From NCBI GenBank assembly GCA_028275165.1, contig JAQCNF010000163.1, forward strand, positions 1 through 49,839: 49,839 nt of DNA. The letters are read 5' to 3'. The notes beneath the pieces were generated by a model. The model was not told the origin of the DNA, ran no database searches, and saw nothing but the letters and a program-made list of their open reading frames with translations. The position numbers were made by a program, and so were the translations under genes. This document shows positions 19,011-27,726 of the stretch, in pieces (position 1 is the first letter of the stretch; each line of letters starts with the position of its first letter). This DNA is from Haloquadratum sp. GTDB taxonomy: Archaea > Halobacteriota > Halobacteria > Halobacteriales > Haloferacaceae.

Positions 19011-19282
19011 GTGATTGGCGTTCTCTTGTCTATCTTCGGATTACTCGCAGTCTACAAGTTACTTGTTAGAGAGTATCGTACAGTCCGTTTCGTATTGAGT
19101 TCTCTTCCATTGGCAGTTGTTGATAATGTCGTTTTTTACTCGAAATGGGACGTGCCAACTATCGTTTCAACTCAAATTGGTGTGGTTTCGAGTATACATA
19201 TTGGTCATATTGTCAACAACTGTTAGGCTCGATTTCTACAGGGGCAGCCAAGCGGGAGAAGTGCCGAGTGCAGGGGATGTAG
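19011..19282 (+). pseudogene. Truncated membrane-protein gene interrupted by MITE copy A
   Basis: The frame starts at a GTG (19011) and encodes a transmembrane segment (VIGVLLSIFGLLAVYKLLV) and then RTVRFVLSSLPL, where it meets the MITE. Removing the MITE (19114-19222) and one 4-bp flank joins it in frame to GSISTGAAKREKCRVQGM and a TAG at 19280-19282. The joined product resembles the beginning of haloarchaeal membrane proteins in which one helix is followed by a short V-x-G motif (GIDE-like), but the rest of that domain is missing. So the gene is both truncated and interrupted. The family match is tentative. Confidence 0.5.
19114..19222 (+). mobile_element. MITE copy A (109 bp)
   Basis: A non-coding element with imperfect terminal inverted repeats: CAGTTGTTGATAATG at the left, and CATATTGTCAACAACTG at the right. 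It aligns over its whole length with copy B at 21580-21690; the internal block CAAATTGGTGTGGTTTCGAG and the following 25 nt are identical. The flanks are TTGG and TTAG, possibly a mutated TTAA duplication. No transposase is present, so it would need one supplied in trans. Confidence 0.8.
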
Positions 19283-19289
19283 AAAAAGT

Positions 19290-19560
19290 GGATGCAAAGT
19301 GAAGTATCTCGGGGCAAGCCCCGAGGCTTCACCGTTTTGTCCATATCCGGACGGATGAACCCAGGCGAATTTCATTCCTCTCAAGATTCGCCGTTTTGTG
19401 TCAGCTGGAATTTACGCTCCAACGCTCGCTGTGTCCGTGAGGGTCGCTCCAGACCCGACAACTCCCGTCTCACGCCCAATGAACGGTTTTGAGAGGAGTC
19501 GCATTTCCACACTGCCGAACGACCGTCTCAGATGAAGATCTTTCATGTCTGTCACAGCCG
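19290..19560. other. Palindrome-rich non-coding stretch, possible IS200/IS605 end relic
   Basis: Contains a perfect hairpin CTCGGGG-CAAG-CCCCGAG at 19308-19325. An inverted pair TCCTCTCAA (19376-19384) and TTGAGAGGA (19489-19497) also lies here, with a repeated CCGTTTTGT (19332 and 19391). No protein-coding frame is convincing. The hairpin type is common at ends of haloarchaeal TnpB-type elements. A structured RNA is the alternative. Confidence 0.35.
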
Positions 19561-19565
19561 TTGAA

Positions 19566-19790
19566 CTACAATACAAGGTCTGATAATTGAAACCTTTTGA
19601 CGGGCTTCACCCTCTCAAGTGGCTTAAGATGCAAATCTTTATTTATGGAGCGGAAATTGGGGACAGGGCCGAGGCACTCGCCCTGTTCCGCCTGTAGATA
19701 TTCAACACAGATTTCATCATATATTTTATTATCTACATCTATTGAGTCCTCAGTTATCGTTACGTTTGTACCATCTGCTGATTAATTCAT
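19566..19790 (-). pseudogene. Possible small gene broken by a stop at codon 3
   Basis: On the minus strand an ATG at 19788-19790 is preceded at leaderless distance by a TTTTTTATTTA box. The frame reads ATG AAT TAA and then stays open for 72 codons to a TAG at 19566-19568. The peptide is acidic in its first half (ITEDSIDVDNKIYDEI) and basic at the end, with two cysteines. This looks like a real small protein with a nonsense mutation, but a chance open frame is possible. I do not recognise the sequence. Confidence 0.35.
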
Positions 19791-19841
19791 TCGTATTGAT
19801 TTGTACGGGCTAAATAAAAAATCAGCATATTGTCGATTCAC

Positions 19842-19937
19842 TCATCTGTAGAAGCGAGCCCCCGTGATAATGAGTATTAGGTTATCACTCTGCGTCTCTG
19901 CTGCCGAGCGACCGTAGGTACCGACATCTACAGATGA
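19842..19937. repeat. 96-bp segment bounded by 11-bp perfect inverted repeats
   Basis: TCATCTGTAGA at 19842-19852 is matched by its exact reverse complement at 19927-19937. Nothing codes in between. A GTCGATT occurs a few bases outside each end but at unequal distances, so it is not a clean target duplication. A second class of short inverted-repeat element is possible. Confidence 0.4.
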
Positions 19938-20019
19938 TCGTCGTCGATTTAATGTGCTTGTCGGAGGGCAAGAAATTGAGTCCAATATCTCTCTGCCAAC
20001 CCAGTGGAGGGGCGGAGGG

Positions 20020-20208
20020 TTAGTCGCTGATGGGTTTCCACGGAGGCGGTATCACTCCGATGAGTGTGAGCAGGATTTGTGGAACCCAAAATAGGACAAT
20101 CACAAACATCGTCAACTCGGCTTGGAGATGGAGGAATCCTACACAACTCAAGAATAATGTGATGAGGAAAACCCAGATAGCAATTGCTCGTTGTATGTCC
20201 CCATCCAT
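20020..20208 (-). CDS. Small two-helix membrane protein
   Basis: 62 residues with two strongly hydrophobic segments (about 10-27 and 33-51), a polar start MDGDIQRA and a Pro-rich end. This amphipathic pattern supports a real gene. No family was recognised. It lies in the decayed zone, so it may itself be a remnant. Confidence 0.5.
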   Translation of the reverse strand: MDGDIQRAIAIWVFLITLFLSCVGFLHLQAELTMFVIVLFWVPQILLTLIGVIPPPWKPISD

Positions 20209-20541
20209 ATCGACGACTCAACTTTGAACAACACTTCATTGTGACCCCTTTGAGAGGGTGGACTGTCGAAACGTCTCGTCTGTAAGCCGAGTTATTTCCG
20301 TTGATAGAAACGCCAGCAGGGAGTGTTGAGCGTATAACTGAGAAAAGTAAGTACTGATCGATACAGCTTTTGAGGCAATAAATTCCTTCATCGGAATCTG
20401 AGTTAGAGGGGATTCACTCTTAAGTCGCTTGTCGGTTTGGAAATTCAGAGGTAACCGTGGAGTTCGCTGTGGGTATCATTCTATTCAATTTTGAGCATAG
20501 AGTCGAAAACGTATATTGATACGTCGGTTCACAAACCAGAG
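20209..20541. other. Gene-free stretch
   Basis: I see no coding frame with a credible start, no RNA gene and no repeat here. It separates the two small membrane-protein genes on the minus strand. Confidence 0.4.
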
Positions 20542-21090
20542 CTATTTGTGAGTCCGACTTTGTTTGGAGGATTCGACAGCAGTGCTGGAACGCTTACTCT
20601 GCTCAATTGCTGACGCCATCTCTGTTGGATTTCGAGAACTGAGTCTCACCTCTGTGCCATCGGTTCTCTCCATGTGTACCATCCCCTCTACATCTGCTCC
20701 GAAGTACCGATTGTCATCGGTCAGGATATCACCTGATGACTCGCTCGAAATAAGCAAAAGCGGAATAGCGTATTGGTATATCGGGCTGACATACTCTGCC
20801 ATCAGATTCTCAGTCGGACTCGCCTTCACAGATTCAATCTCGGCATAATCAACGAGCTTACTTCTTCCAATCCCGATTGGTAGTTGAACGATGTCCTTGT
20901 ACACGCCATCATCTTCCACGGTAATTTGATATGTGAGAGACTTCAGCATAATCACGAATAGTCCACAGGGGAGTAGCAAGGAGATGCTTACTGTCAATGA
21001 GAACAGACAAGCAACCACAGTCGGGGCTGCGAATAATGCGAAGAGCTTGCACGCCGTTCGATTTTGCATCTTGAACCGTTCAGAGTACAT
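20542..21090 (-). CDS. Membrane protein with PH-like cytoplasmic part, function unknown
   Basis: A 182-residue protein with two adjacent hydrophobic segments (about 14-32 and 35-48), followed by a beta-rich soluble part (YQITVEDDGVYKDIVQLPIG and further strands). The tail is polar and Ser/Lys-rich. The layout resembles bPH-type membrane proteins. No enzyme motif was seen. It is the largest intact-looking gene between the histidine kinase and secY. Confidence 0.6.
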   Translation of the reverse strand: MYSERFKMQNRTACKLFALFAAPTVVACLFSLTVSISLLLPCGLFVIMLKSLTYQITVEDDGVYKDIVQLPIGIGRSKLVDYAEIESVKASPTENLMAEYVSPIYQYAIPLLLISSESSGDILTDDNRYFGADVEGMVHMERTDGTEVRLSSRNPTEMASAIEQSKRSSTAVESSKQSRTHK

Positions 21091-21188
21091 ATGTTCTGAG
21101 TGGCTTATTGAAACAATCGTGACGAATCGTGAGTCGTCTGTTTGGGGCTGTCTATCTGTGGTTAGTGTCGGTTCGTTGTTTTATCGTC

Positions 21189-21377
21189 TCAGTATACATT
21201 CCAGAGGTACACCAGCCCACCATAGAAGACCGCACTCACAGTCGCCGTTGAGAGTGCTGAGAGCAGGGTTCTATCGGTGAACAGATACTCACATATCGAG
21301 ATGACCACGAACCACAGGAGACCGTGTACAAGCGGGCTCTGCTGTAGGGACTGGATATTGGCGTTGGTGGAGGGCAT
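21189..21377 (-). CDS. Small membrane protein
   Basis: 62 residues with two hydrophobic segments (about 17-31 and 38-57) separated by the TDRT turn. Composition and topology suggest a real small membrane protein. No family was recognised. Upstream DNA is short of clear promoter signals. Confidence 0.45.
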   Translation of the reverse strand: MPSTNANIQSLQQSPLVHGLLWFVVISICEYLFTDRTLLSALSTATVSAVFYGGLVYLWNVY

Positions 21378-21536
21378 CAGTCGTTGGATTGGATTAAGCG
21401 AACAAAACTTCTGCTGATGTTCTCTCGTCTAACAGACTCCTCATAGGTGTGAATACGCTTCTGTAACACCTCACGGCTCTACGCGTACTGAATCGGTTTC
21501 ACAGCATACTTTGATCTGATTCGACTACTGACACGT

Positions 21537-21894
21537 ATGGTATCGAATGAAGAAGAACAGCGACTCATAGAGCGTTTAACAGTCGTTGGTAATGTGGGTT
21601 TATTTATTCGAAATAGGACGTGCAAACTATCGCTCCAGGTCAAATTGGTGTGGTTTCGAGTATACATATTGGTCATATTGCCAACGACTGTTAAACTGGC
21701 TGGAAGAGGTGAAACGGCTCAAGCAAGATAGCGAGCGTCTCTACTCAAATTCGTACCTGCAAGGGTTTCGAGACCACATCATTCCTTCCGAGTACCGCGA
21801 TATGGATGGGGTATCGGAGGGTGAGGTTAACGAGATAATTCAGCGGTATGAGCGTGACCTCAAAGACTTACAGGATGGTGAGTTCCAGAAATGA
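21537..21894 (+). pseudogene. Small coiled-coil gene interrupted by MITE copy B
   Basis: The first 14 codons (MVSNEEEQRLIERL) run into the MITE. Past it, a frame shifted by one resumes with NWLEEVKRLKQDSERL and continues through an acidic, helical segment to the stop at 21892-21894. Deleting 21580-21690 and one TTAA (115 bp) gives a single 80-residue frame. The product would be a soluble, charged helical protein of unknown function. As it stands the gene is broken, unless translation restarts within the MITE (an ATG at 21586 is in the downstream frame). Confidence 0.65.
21580..21690 (+). mobile_element. MITE copy B (111 bp) with TTAA target duplication
   Basis: The terminal inverted repeats CAGTCGTTGGTAATGTG and CATATTGCCAACGACTG differ at two positions. 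TTAA occurs immediately outside both ends (21576-21579 and 21691-21694). It is homologous along its whole length with copy A at 19114-19222. No coding capacity of its own. Confidence 0.88.
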
Positions 21895-21977
21895 CCAGTA
21901 TCTCAGACATCATCTATGAGAGAAGGTACTTGTTGGGTCTCAGTTGGCTGAAGTCACGTTGAATCCCTCAAGCCGCT

Positions 21978-21985
21978 CAAAAAAT
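21978..21985 (-). terminator. Possible T-tract terminator after secY
   Basis: On the minus strand, the DNA just past the secY stop contains a run of six T within 25 nt, preceded by an AT-rich stretch. Archaeal termination at T-runs fits, and this is the end of the ribosomal block. Confidence 0.35.
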
Positions 21986-22001
21986 CACGGAGATATTTTG
22001 A

Positions 22002-23471
22002 TCAATCGCCAAACATCTGACGCATCATCGGATGCATTTCCATTAATTGCTCTTCAGCGATCTCTTCATAGAGTTTGTAAGTAATCGAGACGGTGAGCAG
22101 CAATCCGGTTCCAGAGACACCCCCAATCGTGCCTAGCATGTTTGCACCGACAGCTAATAACCCAACAAGAGCTCCACCAATCACTGTGACCTGTGGGATG
22201 TAACGTTCCATTACTTTCTCAATCACCTGTGGATTCCGTCGGAATCCTGGAATCTGCATTCCTGAGCTTTGAATCTGTTTAGCGGTTGCTTCTGGACCCA
22301 TTCCAGTTGTTTCGACCCAGAAAATGGCAAATATTGCACCGCCAAGAATCATAAACGTCAGATCGATCAGCACGCGAACGCCGATTGCGAGCGGGTCCTG
22401 TGAGGTGAATCCCAAAAACCACATCCAATCTTGACGGGATTGAATCGGTGCCAAGTACCAAAATAGTCCTCCAGTCACCTGCCCATCTGCATACTGACCA
22501 ATCCATGCAGGCATCTCGGCCCAAAACCCGGCGAGAATCTGTCCGAGGAACTGAATATTCGCCTGTAGTGCACGAACAAGGATCATTGGCAACACGCTTG
22601 CATAGATGAGCTTGACCGGAAACCGCCCACGTGCACCCTTGACATTGGCGTGCGCAAGGGGAATCTCAACCCGGACAGACTCTGCGTATACGACAATCCC
22701 AAAGATGAGCACTGTCGTAATGAGTGCAAGAATCTGACCAGTTCCCAGGAAGATATCAGAGAGTCCACCTGGTGTCAATGGCGACCCGATCTCGACAGAT
22801 CCTGTGATTATTCCAACCCACGTCGGAATAAATCCGCTTTGCCCACCGAGCCCTTGCCAACTGAACAGCCCAGCAACAAGTTGTTGACTCACTCCAGCAA
22901 TAATGAAGAGCCCAACTCCAGAGCCAACACCCCATTTGCTGACAATTTCGTCCATGAACAGAATAAGGAGGCCGCCGACGAAGATTTGTGCAAAAATGAT
23001 TGATTTCACACTCCCCTGGCCGAGGCCAAGCGATGATGCAAGCTGCGGTGAGGCAGGCAAGAAGTTACTGGCGAATACCATCGGTAATCCTGTCAAACAG
23101 ATCATCACAACCACGAGTAACTTTTGTAAGCCCTGGTACAGCACCTGATCTCGTGGGTCGTTCGTGTCCAATCCTAACAGGTCCGCACCACCAAGAAGCT
23201 GCAAGACGATGGAGGCGGTCACGATCGGTCCAATACCTAGCTGTAGGATTGACCCCTGTGAGCCTGCGAGGATACTCCGAAATTGCCCGTAGAAGTCTCC
23301 TCCTGCGCCAGAGGTCTGTAATCCGAACAGTGTCACATTTGTCAGAAAGAAATACATCACCAAGATGCCGGCTGTCCACGCAAGCTTGCGCCGGAATGGC
23401 ACATGTCCCTCTGGTTGAGCGACTGATGGCATCCGTGTTAGTACCGGTTCTGCGGCCTCCTTCCATCCCAT
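22002..23471 (-). CDS. secY: Preprotein translocase subunit SecY
   Basis: The 489-residue, ten-helix core of the Sec translocon, with the plug and pore helices recognisable from the typical archaeal pattern (SILQLGIGPIVTASIVLQLL near 54-73). The C-terminal cytoplasmic part FRRNPQVIEKVMERYIPQV is the loop that contacts the ribosome. It is the last gene of the ribosomal block, 3 nt after uL15. In many archaea adenylate kinase follows; here the MITE-bearing zone follows instead. Confidence 0.97.
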   Translation of the reverse strand: MGWKEAAEPVLTRMPSVAQPEGHVPFRRKLAWTAGILVMYFFLTNVTLFGLQTSGAGGDFYGQFRSILAGSQGSILQLGIGPIVTASIVLQLLGGADLLGLDTNDPRDQVLYQGLQKLLVVVMICLTGLPMVFASNFLPASPQLASSLGLGQGSVKSIIFAQIFVGGLLILFMDEIVSKWGVGSGVGLFIIAGVSQQLVAGLFSWQGLGGQSGFIPTWVGIITGSVEIGSPLTPGGLSDIFLGTGQILALITTVLIFGIVVYAESVRVEIPLAHANVKGARGRFPVKLIYASVLPMILVRALQANIQFLGQILAGFWAEMPAWIGQYADGQVTGGLFWYLAPIQSRQDWMWFLGFTSQDPLAIGVRVLIDLTFMILGGAIFAIFWVETTGMGPEATAKQIQSSGMQIPGFRRNPQVIEKVMERYIPQVTVIGGALVGLLAVGANMLGTIGGVSGTGLLLTVSITYKLYEEIAEEQLMEMHPMMRQMFGD

Positions 23472-23474
23472 ATG

Positions 23475-23972
23475 TTATTCCTCAGATTCTGTTGGCTCAG
23501 TGGTAGGTGCTTCGATTTCTTCGGCTCGGGTGATACCACGGTCAGTCAGTTCTGCGCTTCCGGCTTTCTCAAGTTGCTCGCGAGCGGTGTCAGTAAATGC
23601 ATCCGCAGTCACGTGTAACTCCTGTCGCACTTGTCCGCTCCCGAGCACTTTGATTACATCAACGTCGTCATTTGTCTCAACCACCGAACGAGCGTCAATT
23701 TCGTAACCCCCATCAACGTGCTCTGCTAATCCTTTTGCGGCGTATACCGCTGCATTCTCATCAAGCTCTTGGACGGTTACTTCAGCGACTGTCTCTTGAG
23801 TTTCTGCTGGGCGGGTAAAGCCATGCTTACCGATCGGCTCATAATTATGCGAATTATGCTTATCGCGCCCAGCACGCCCACGACCACCACGATGGCCTGC
23901 TCCGCGTCGATTTTTGTGCGTGCCGCCACCGTGTGTTCTCGTGCCTCGTTGTCGTCGTTTCTTTGAAGTCAT
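23475..23972 (-). CDS. rpl15: Ribosomal protein uL15
   Basis: Large-subunit protein of 165 residues. The basic N-terminus (KKRRQRGTRTHGGGTHKNRR) threads into 23S rRNA as in other archaeal uL15. The C-terminal globular part is acidic, typical of halophiles. Its ATG overlaps the uL30 stop by 4 nt. Confidence 0.95.
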   Translation of the reverse strand: MTSKKRRQRGTRTHGGGTHKNRRGAGHRGGRGRAGRDKHNSHNYEPIGKHGFTRPAETQETVAEVTVQELDENAAVYAAKGLAEHVDGGYEIDARSVVETNDDVDVIKVLGSGQVRQELHVTADAFTDTAREQLEKAGSAELTDRGITRAEEIEAPTTEPTESEE

Positions 23973-24433
23973 CGCATTGCCTCCAGTAGTTCATCAATCT
24001 GCTCAGTCGTATGTACACCGAGTTGGCCTCCCTCGGCGGTTGGTTGCTTTTGACCTCGATGTCCGCCACGCGGTGGGTGAAGCCGAACAACTGGTGAAAG
24101 TCCCGCTGCACGTAAGGTTGTTTCTTCAGACACGAGCGCAGACGCGAGCTCATCAAAGTCCTCGTAACTAGTATGTGCTGAGAGCCATGCTGCATCGACA
24201 TCTTCATTCCCTTGCTCAGGTTCCGCACGACGTTCAAGTACTTCTGCGACAGTTGCTGTTGAGGGTTCGCCATGAGCAACATACTCATTCACTTTTGTGA
24301 TCATTCCCCGATATGTGTCCGTCTCTGGAACGAATGCACAATGATTCACATGATGGATGTTTAACATTTCCAGGGTATCCTCAACGGCTTGGCTCATGTT
24401 CACGTTTCCGCGAATTTGAATGATTGCTTCCAT
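23969..24433 (-). CDS. rpl30: Ribosomal protein uL30
   Basis: Large-subunit protein of 154 residues, the long archaeal/eukaryotic form. It starts [20 protein letters not shown], with the conserved NHCAFVPETDTYRGMI region and the HPPRGGHRGQK loop. It is in the order uS5-uL30-uL15, as in other archaea, and overlaps both neighbours by a few bases. Confidence 0.95.
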   Translation of the reverse strand: MEAIIQIRGNVNMSQAVEDTLEMLNIHHVNHCAFVPETDTYRGMITKVNEYVAHGEPSTATVAEVLERRAEPEQGNEDVDAAWLSAHTSYEDFDELASALVSEETTLRAAGLSPVVRLHPPRGGHRGQKQPTAEGGQLGVHTTEQIDELLEAMR

Positions 24434-25086
24434 TATTCATTCACCTCTTCGCCGCGCTGGACTGCCGCAGCGCGCTGCGGGACACGAGACTGTGAGGCGT
24501 TTTTCAACGCATTGAACGTTGCCTTTGCCAGGTTGACTGTCGTCCGCGTGTTTCCGTTTGAGCGGGTCCATGCATCTTGCACACCTGCCAGTTCGAGAAT
24601 ATTGCTCACCGTTTCCGCAGCCGCCAGACCGAGTCCCCGCGGCGCAGGCATTATTTCGACTTGTACTGAGCCTGCTTTTCCAGTCGCTTTCCGCGTGAGT
24701 GAGTTCACACCACCGGCAGAGTCTTCCCACGATCCAGACCCGCGATTAATTTTGATCATATTGAGCTTCGCAATGTCAATCGCTTTCTGAATCGCCGACC
24801 CAACTTGGTCGTCACGTCCCTCAGCGTAGCCCAGATATCCATCCCGATTGCCAATGGCGACGACACAACGGAATTTCACTCGTCGACCCGAGTCAGTCAT
24901 CCGCTGCACCATATTAATATCAAGGACTTCGTCTTCCAGTCCTGGGAGCAGTTGATCGACTAGTTCGGATTCTTTCAACGGGAGGCCACTATTAAGCGCC
25001 TGTTGCATCGTGGTGATATCGCCGTCCTGTACCATTCGACCGAGTCGTGTTCGCGGCGTCCAGCCGCTGTTATTTCGTTGGCTCAT
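24433..25086 (-). CDS. rps5: Ribosomal protein uS5
   Basis: Small-subunit protein of 217 residues in the archaeal length range. It has a double-stranded RNA-binding fold ([21 protein letters not shown]) and the C-terminal S5 domain ([20 protein letters not shown]). It helps maintain decoding accuracy. The start overlaps the uL18 stop by 4 nt. Confidence 0.96.
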   Translation of the reverse strand: MSQRNNSGWTPRTRLGRMVQDGDITTMQQALNSGLPLKESELVDQLLPGLEDEVLDINMVQRMTDSGRRVKFRCVVAIGNRDGYLGYAEGRDDQVGSAIQKAIDIAKLNMIKINRGSGSWEDSAGGVNSLTRKATGKAGSVQVEIMPAPRGLGLAAAETVSNILELAGVQDAWTRSNGNTRTTVNLAKATFNALKNASQSRVPQRAAAVQRGEEVNE

Positions 25087-25637
25087 ACATCCTCCTGAAG
25101 TGTGTTCAGCACCTTATCGAAGTGCTCGGGAAGTTCAGTCGCATCGAAGTCACCGCTATAGAGTGGCTCGTCTAACTGTTCAGCATACTCAGCGATATGC
25201 TCGCCCCGGTTGCGTGACCAGTCAGCGAGTACGGACTCGTTGTGCGGAATTTCAACACCAGCATCAATTGCACCCTCTTGTACAGCAAACACCTTATTCC
25301 CAGGGGTCGCTGTATTCAACCCGATATCCAGTACAGCCTCTTCTATGCCCGCCTGCTGTGCACGTATTCCAGCCAGGTAGCCGGTCAGATACGCACTCGG
25401 AAGATTCCCTGTCGGGGCCTTCCATCCGTATGATTGCAGATCCATCGAAGAGGCAGCAGCATGTGTCTCATCACCGTCTGGGCCGGGGGTAATCAGCTGC
25501 GCCCTGACATGTTTATTGCTCACGCGTGCAACGAGACGCGGCTTGCCGGATTTCAACAGGCGCAACCTTTGATGATAATCTGTCCGGACCTCACGGCGAC
25601 GACGCATCGGAACTTTATATCGTGGTCCTGTAGCCAT
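25083..25637 (-). CDS. rpl18: Ribosomal protein uL18
   Basis: Large-subunit protein that binds 5S rRNA, 184 residues. The N-terminal [20 protein letters not shown] and the [18 protein letters not shown] segment are typical of archaeal uL18. The start codon overlaps the end of eL19 by one base. Confidence 0.95.
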   Translation of the reverse strand: MATGPRYKVPMRRRREVRTDYHQRLRLLKSGKPRLVARVSNKHVRAQLITPGPDGDETHAAASSMDLQSYGWKAPTGNLPSAYLTGYLAGIRAQQAGIEEAVLDIGLNTATPGNKVFAVQEGAIDAGVEIPHNESVLADWSRNRGEHIAEYAEQLDEPLYSGDFDATELPEHFDKVLNTLQEDV

Positions 25638-26092
25638 TAGTTAATCTCCACATCGTATGTATTCGTAATATATGCTTCAAGTCGATTGACATCCTCAAAT
25701 TCGCCACCAGAGGCCTTGTTGTACACCGTACGGTACATCGTAGGAGTAAGAGGCCCCTCATCACGAAGCTCTTTGAGTCGGCGGCGTTGCGCACGAATCC
25801 GACTGACCCATTCATCTTTCGAAGACTTCCGTCCACCGGCGCGGCCTTTCTTGCTTCCTGGGCCCTTTTGATGCCCGTATGCGCGCTTTTCTGCCCGTTT
25901 GCGGGCACGGCCCTTTGAATTACTCTTTGCATCCATCTCTTGGATAGTCCCTGATTCGATCAGGTCACGGATATCTTCTCGCGTGATTGCATCGGCAATC
26001 TCTGCCTGCTCATCAGGGTCGAACCAGATACGCGATTTTCCTATATCTAAGATATCTGCAGCCATCCGTCGCTGTGCTGTGAGATCACTCAT
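25637..26092 (-). CDS. rpl19e: Ribosomal protein eL19
   Basis: Archaeal/eukaryotic-type large-subunit protein of 151 residues. It begins with [13 protein letters not shown] and has the long basic helix rich in Arg, Lys and Gly ([20 protein letters not shown]). It overlaps the eL32 stop by 4 nt. Confidence 0.95.
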   Translation of the reverse strand: MSDLTAQRRMAADILDIGKSRIWFDPDEQAEIADAITREDIRDLIESGTIQEMDAKSNSKGRARKRAEKRAYGHQKGPGSKKGRAGGRKSSKDEWVSRIRAQRRRLKELRDEGPLTPTMYRTVYNKASGGEFEDVNRLEAYITNTYDVEIN

Positions 26093-26787
26093 TGTTCAAC
26101 CTCCACTTCGATATAAGTTGGATTCAAAACACGAATCTCGCGGTCCTCGGCGATATCTTCGATCCGCTCTCGCTTTCTGCCACCAACCTTTGAGGCGATA
26201 CGAACCGCCTGCGTGGCTGGGTCAACACCATCGAGATCATTGCTGTTGTGAACCCGCACTTCCTCAAAGCCTGATGGGTGGAGACCACGAGCTGCTTTCG
26301 GTGTGCGGTACCCTGGCCCGACAACGTCACCTTTCCCCTTAATACCGCGACGCTGTTTTGAGAGACCTCCTCGCGGCTTCCGGTACGATTCTGGGACTCG
26401 TTTCTTTTTGTGATAGTTTTGACGACGAAACGCGGGTTTTCCCTCTCGGTGCTTCTGAGCGAGCGCTCGCGCTGTTTCCTCATCTAACTCTGGCGTTTTC
26501 TCGGCATGTCCGCGCGGCTCAAGGGTGGTTTCGACCGCTTGTTGCTCTTCTGTGTCTCCTTCCTCATCTTCGACCTCTGCCTCTGTCTCTGCAGACACTT
26601 CGAGGCCGCCAACGTCCGCTTTAATCCGAGCAGCAAGAGCATTCCCAACACCATCGACATCGGAGAGCTCCCCTTGACTTGCTGCTTTGATATCTTCGAC
26701 AGATTCGTACCCAGCTTCTTCGAGTGATTCAGCCTTCGATGGACCGACACCGCTGATATCGCTGAGTTCTGTTATCTCATCTGACAT
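26089..26787 (-). CDS. rpl32e: Ribosomal protein eL32 with N-terminal helix-hairpin-helix extension
   Basis: 232 residues. The C-terminal ~130 residues are the eL32 core ([36 protein letters not shown]). The N-terminal ~70 residues carry two helix-hairpin-helix motifs ([19 protein letters not shown] and [20 protein letters not shown]), joined by a Glu-rich linker. This extension is known in haloarchaeal eL32; its role on the ribosome is not established. Confidence 0.94.
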   Translation of the reverse strand: MSDEITELSDISGVGPSKAESLEEAGYESVEDIKAASQGELSDVDGVGNALAARIKADVGGLEVSAETEAEVEDEEGDTEEQQAVETTLEPRGHAEKTPELDEETARALAQKHREGKPAFRRQNYHKKKRVPESYRKPRGGLSKQRRGIKGKGDVVGPGYRTPKAARGLHPSGFEEVRVHNSNDLDGVDPATQAVRIASKVGGRKRERIEDIAEDREIRVLNPTYIEVEVEQ

Positions 26788-26790
26788 TGA

Positions 26791-27327
26791 TTATACTCCT
26801 CCCATCCGTGGTTTTTGAGTAATATAGACACCATCTTGGAATATTCGCGTGTCTTTATCAGTGACGCGCGTCAGTTGTTCAATATCAGCCGCGGTTTGTC
26901 CAACGTCCTCTTTCGATGGTCCTGTGAGCGTGATCTCTTCTCCATCAACGTCGACATTTGTTTTCCCCCGGATAGGCGTCCGACGCGAGGATGTCTCACC
27001 GAGGAAATTCTCAATAACGACCTCATCGCCCTGGACGGATACCTGCATAGGGAAGTGTGCGTAATATATCTCCATCTCATACTCCCATCCCTCAGACACA
27101 CCATGAATCATATTCGAAACATGACTCTCGAAAGTCCCGATTGTGGCTGTGGTCTTTGCATCTTCGACGTCACTTTCGATGTAGACGTGTTCATCTCTCA
27201 CCTCAACATTGACTGAGGGATACCATAGTGTTCGGCTCACACTGCCATTTGGTCCCTCAACTGTCATCTCAAGATTTGAGACGACCGCAGAGACATCTTC
27301 TGGAATCTCGATTGCTACTGTTGTCAT
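26791..27327 (-). CDS. rpl6: Ribosomal protein uL6
   Basis: 178 residues from the ATG at 27327, giving MTTVAIEIPEDVSAVV as in relatives. The in-frame ATG 36 nt upstream overlaps the uS8 end and is rejected. Two tandem alpha/beta repeats are present, with the C-terminal VYITQKPRMGGV typical of archaeal uL6. It lies near the sarcin-ricin loop. Confidence 0.95.
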   Translation of the reverse strand: MTTVAIEIPEDVSAVVSNLEMTVEGPNGSVSRTLWYPSVNVEVRDEHVYIESDVEDAKTTATIGTFESHVSNMIHGVSEGWEYEMEIYYAHFPMQVSVQGDEVVIENFLGETSSRRTPIRGKTNVDVDGEEITLTGPSKEDVGQTAADIEQLTRVTDKDTRIFQDGVYITQKPRMGGV

Positions 27328-27331
27328 ACTT

Positions 27332-27724
27332 TCAGTACACGTAAGCGAGTACTTGACCACCAACGCCTGCTTCTCGGGCCTCGTAGTGGCTCATTACCCC
27401 ATGACTGGTCGTCACGATCAACGACCCATAATCACGGGCTGGAAGGTACCGCTTCTCCCATCGTTCAAATTCATCCGCCCCGGCTGAATACCGTGGCTTT
27501 ACGACTCCACATTCATTAATTCCTCCACTCAACGCAACATCAAACTTCCCGGCTTTCCCGTCATCAACGTACTCGAAGCCATTAATATAGCCACGATCGT
27601 AGAATACCTCAAGGACGGAACCGATGACGTTCGATGCTGGCTGAATCTCGTAACTGAGATGACCAACGCTCTCGGCATTATTAACACCAGCGAGCGCATT
27701 GGCTAGTGGATCATTTCCTGTCAT
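27332..27724 (-). CDS. rps8: Ribosomal protein uS8
   Basis: 130 residues from the ATG at 27724 ([18 protein letters not shown]). The open frame extends 38 codons further upstream, across the uS14 gene, and that part is rejected. The C-terminal [20 protein letters not shown] is the conserved 16S-binding end. Spacing to uL6 is 4 nt and to uS14 2 nt. Confidence 0.95.
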   Translation of the reverse strand: MTGNDPLANALAGVNNAESVGHLSYEIQPASNVIGSVLEVFYDRGYINGFEYVDDGKAGKFDVALSGGINECGVVKPRYSAGADEFERWEKRYLPARDYGSLIVTTSHGVMSHYEAREAGVGGQVLAYVY

Positions 27725-27726
27725 TG

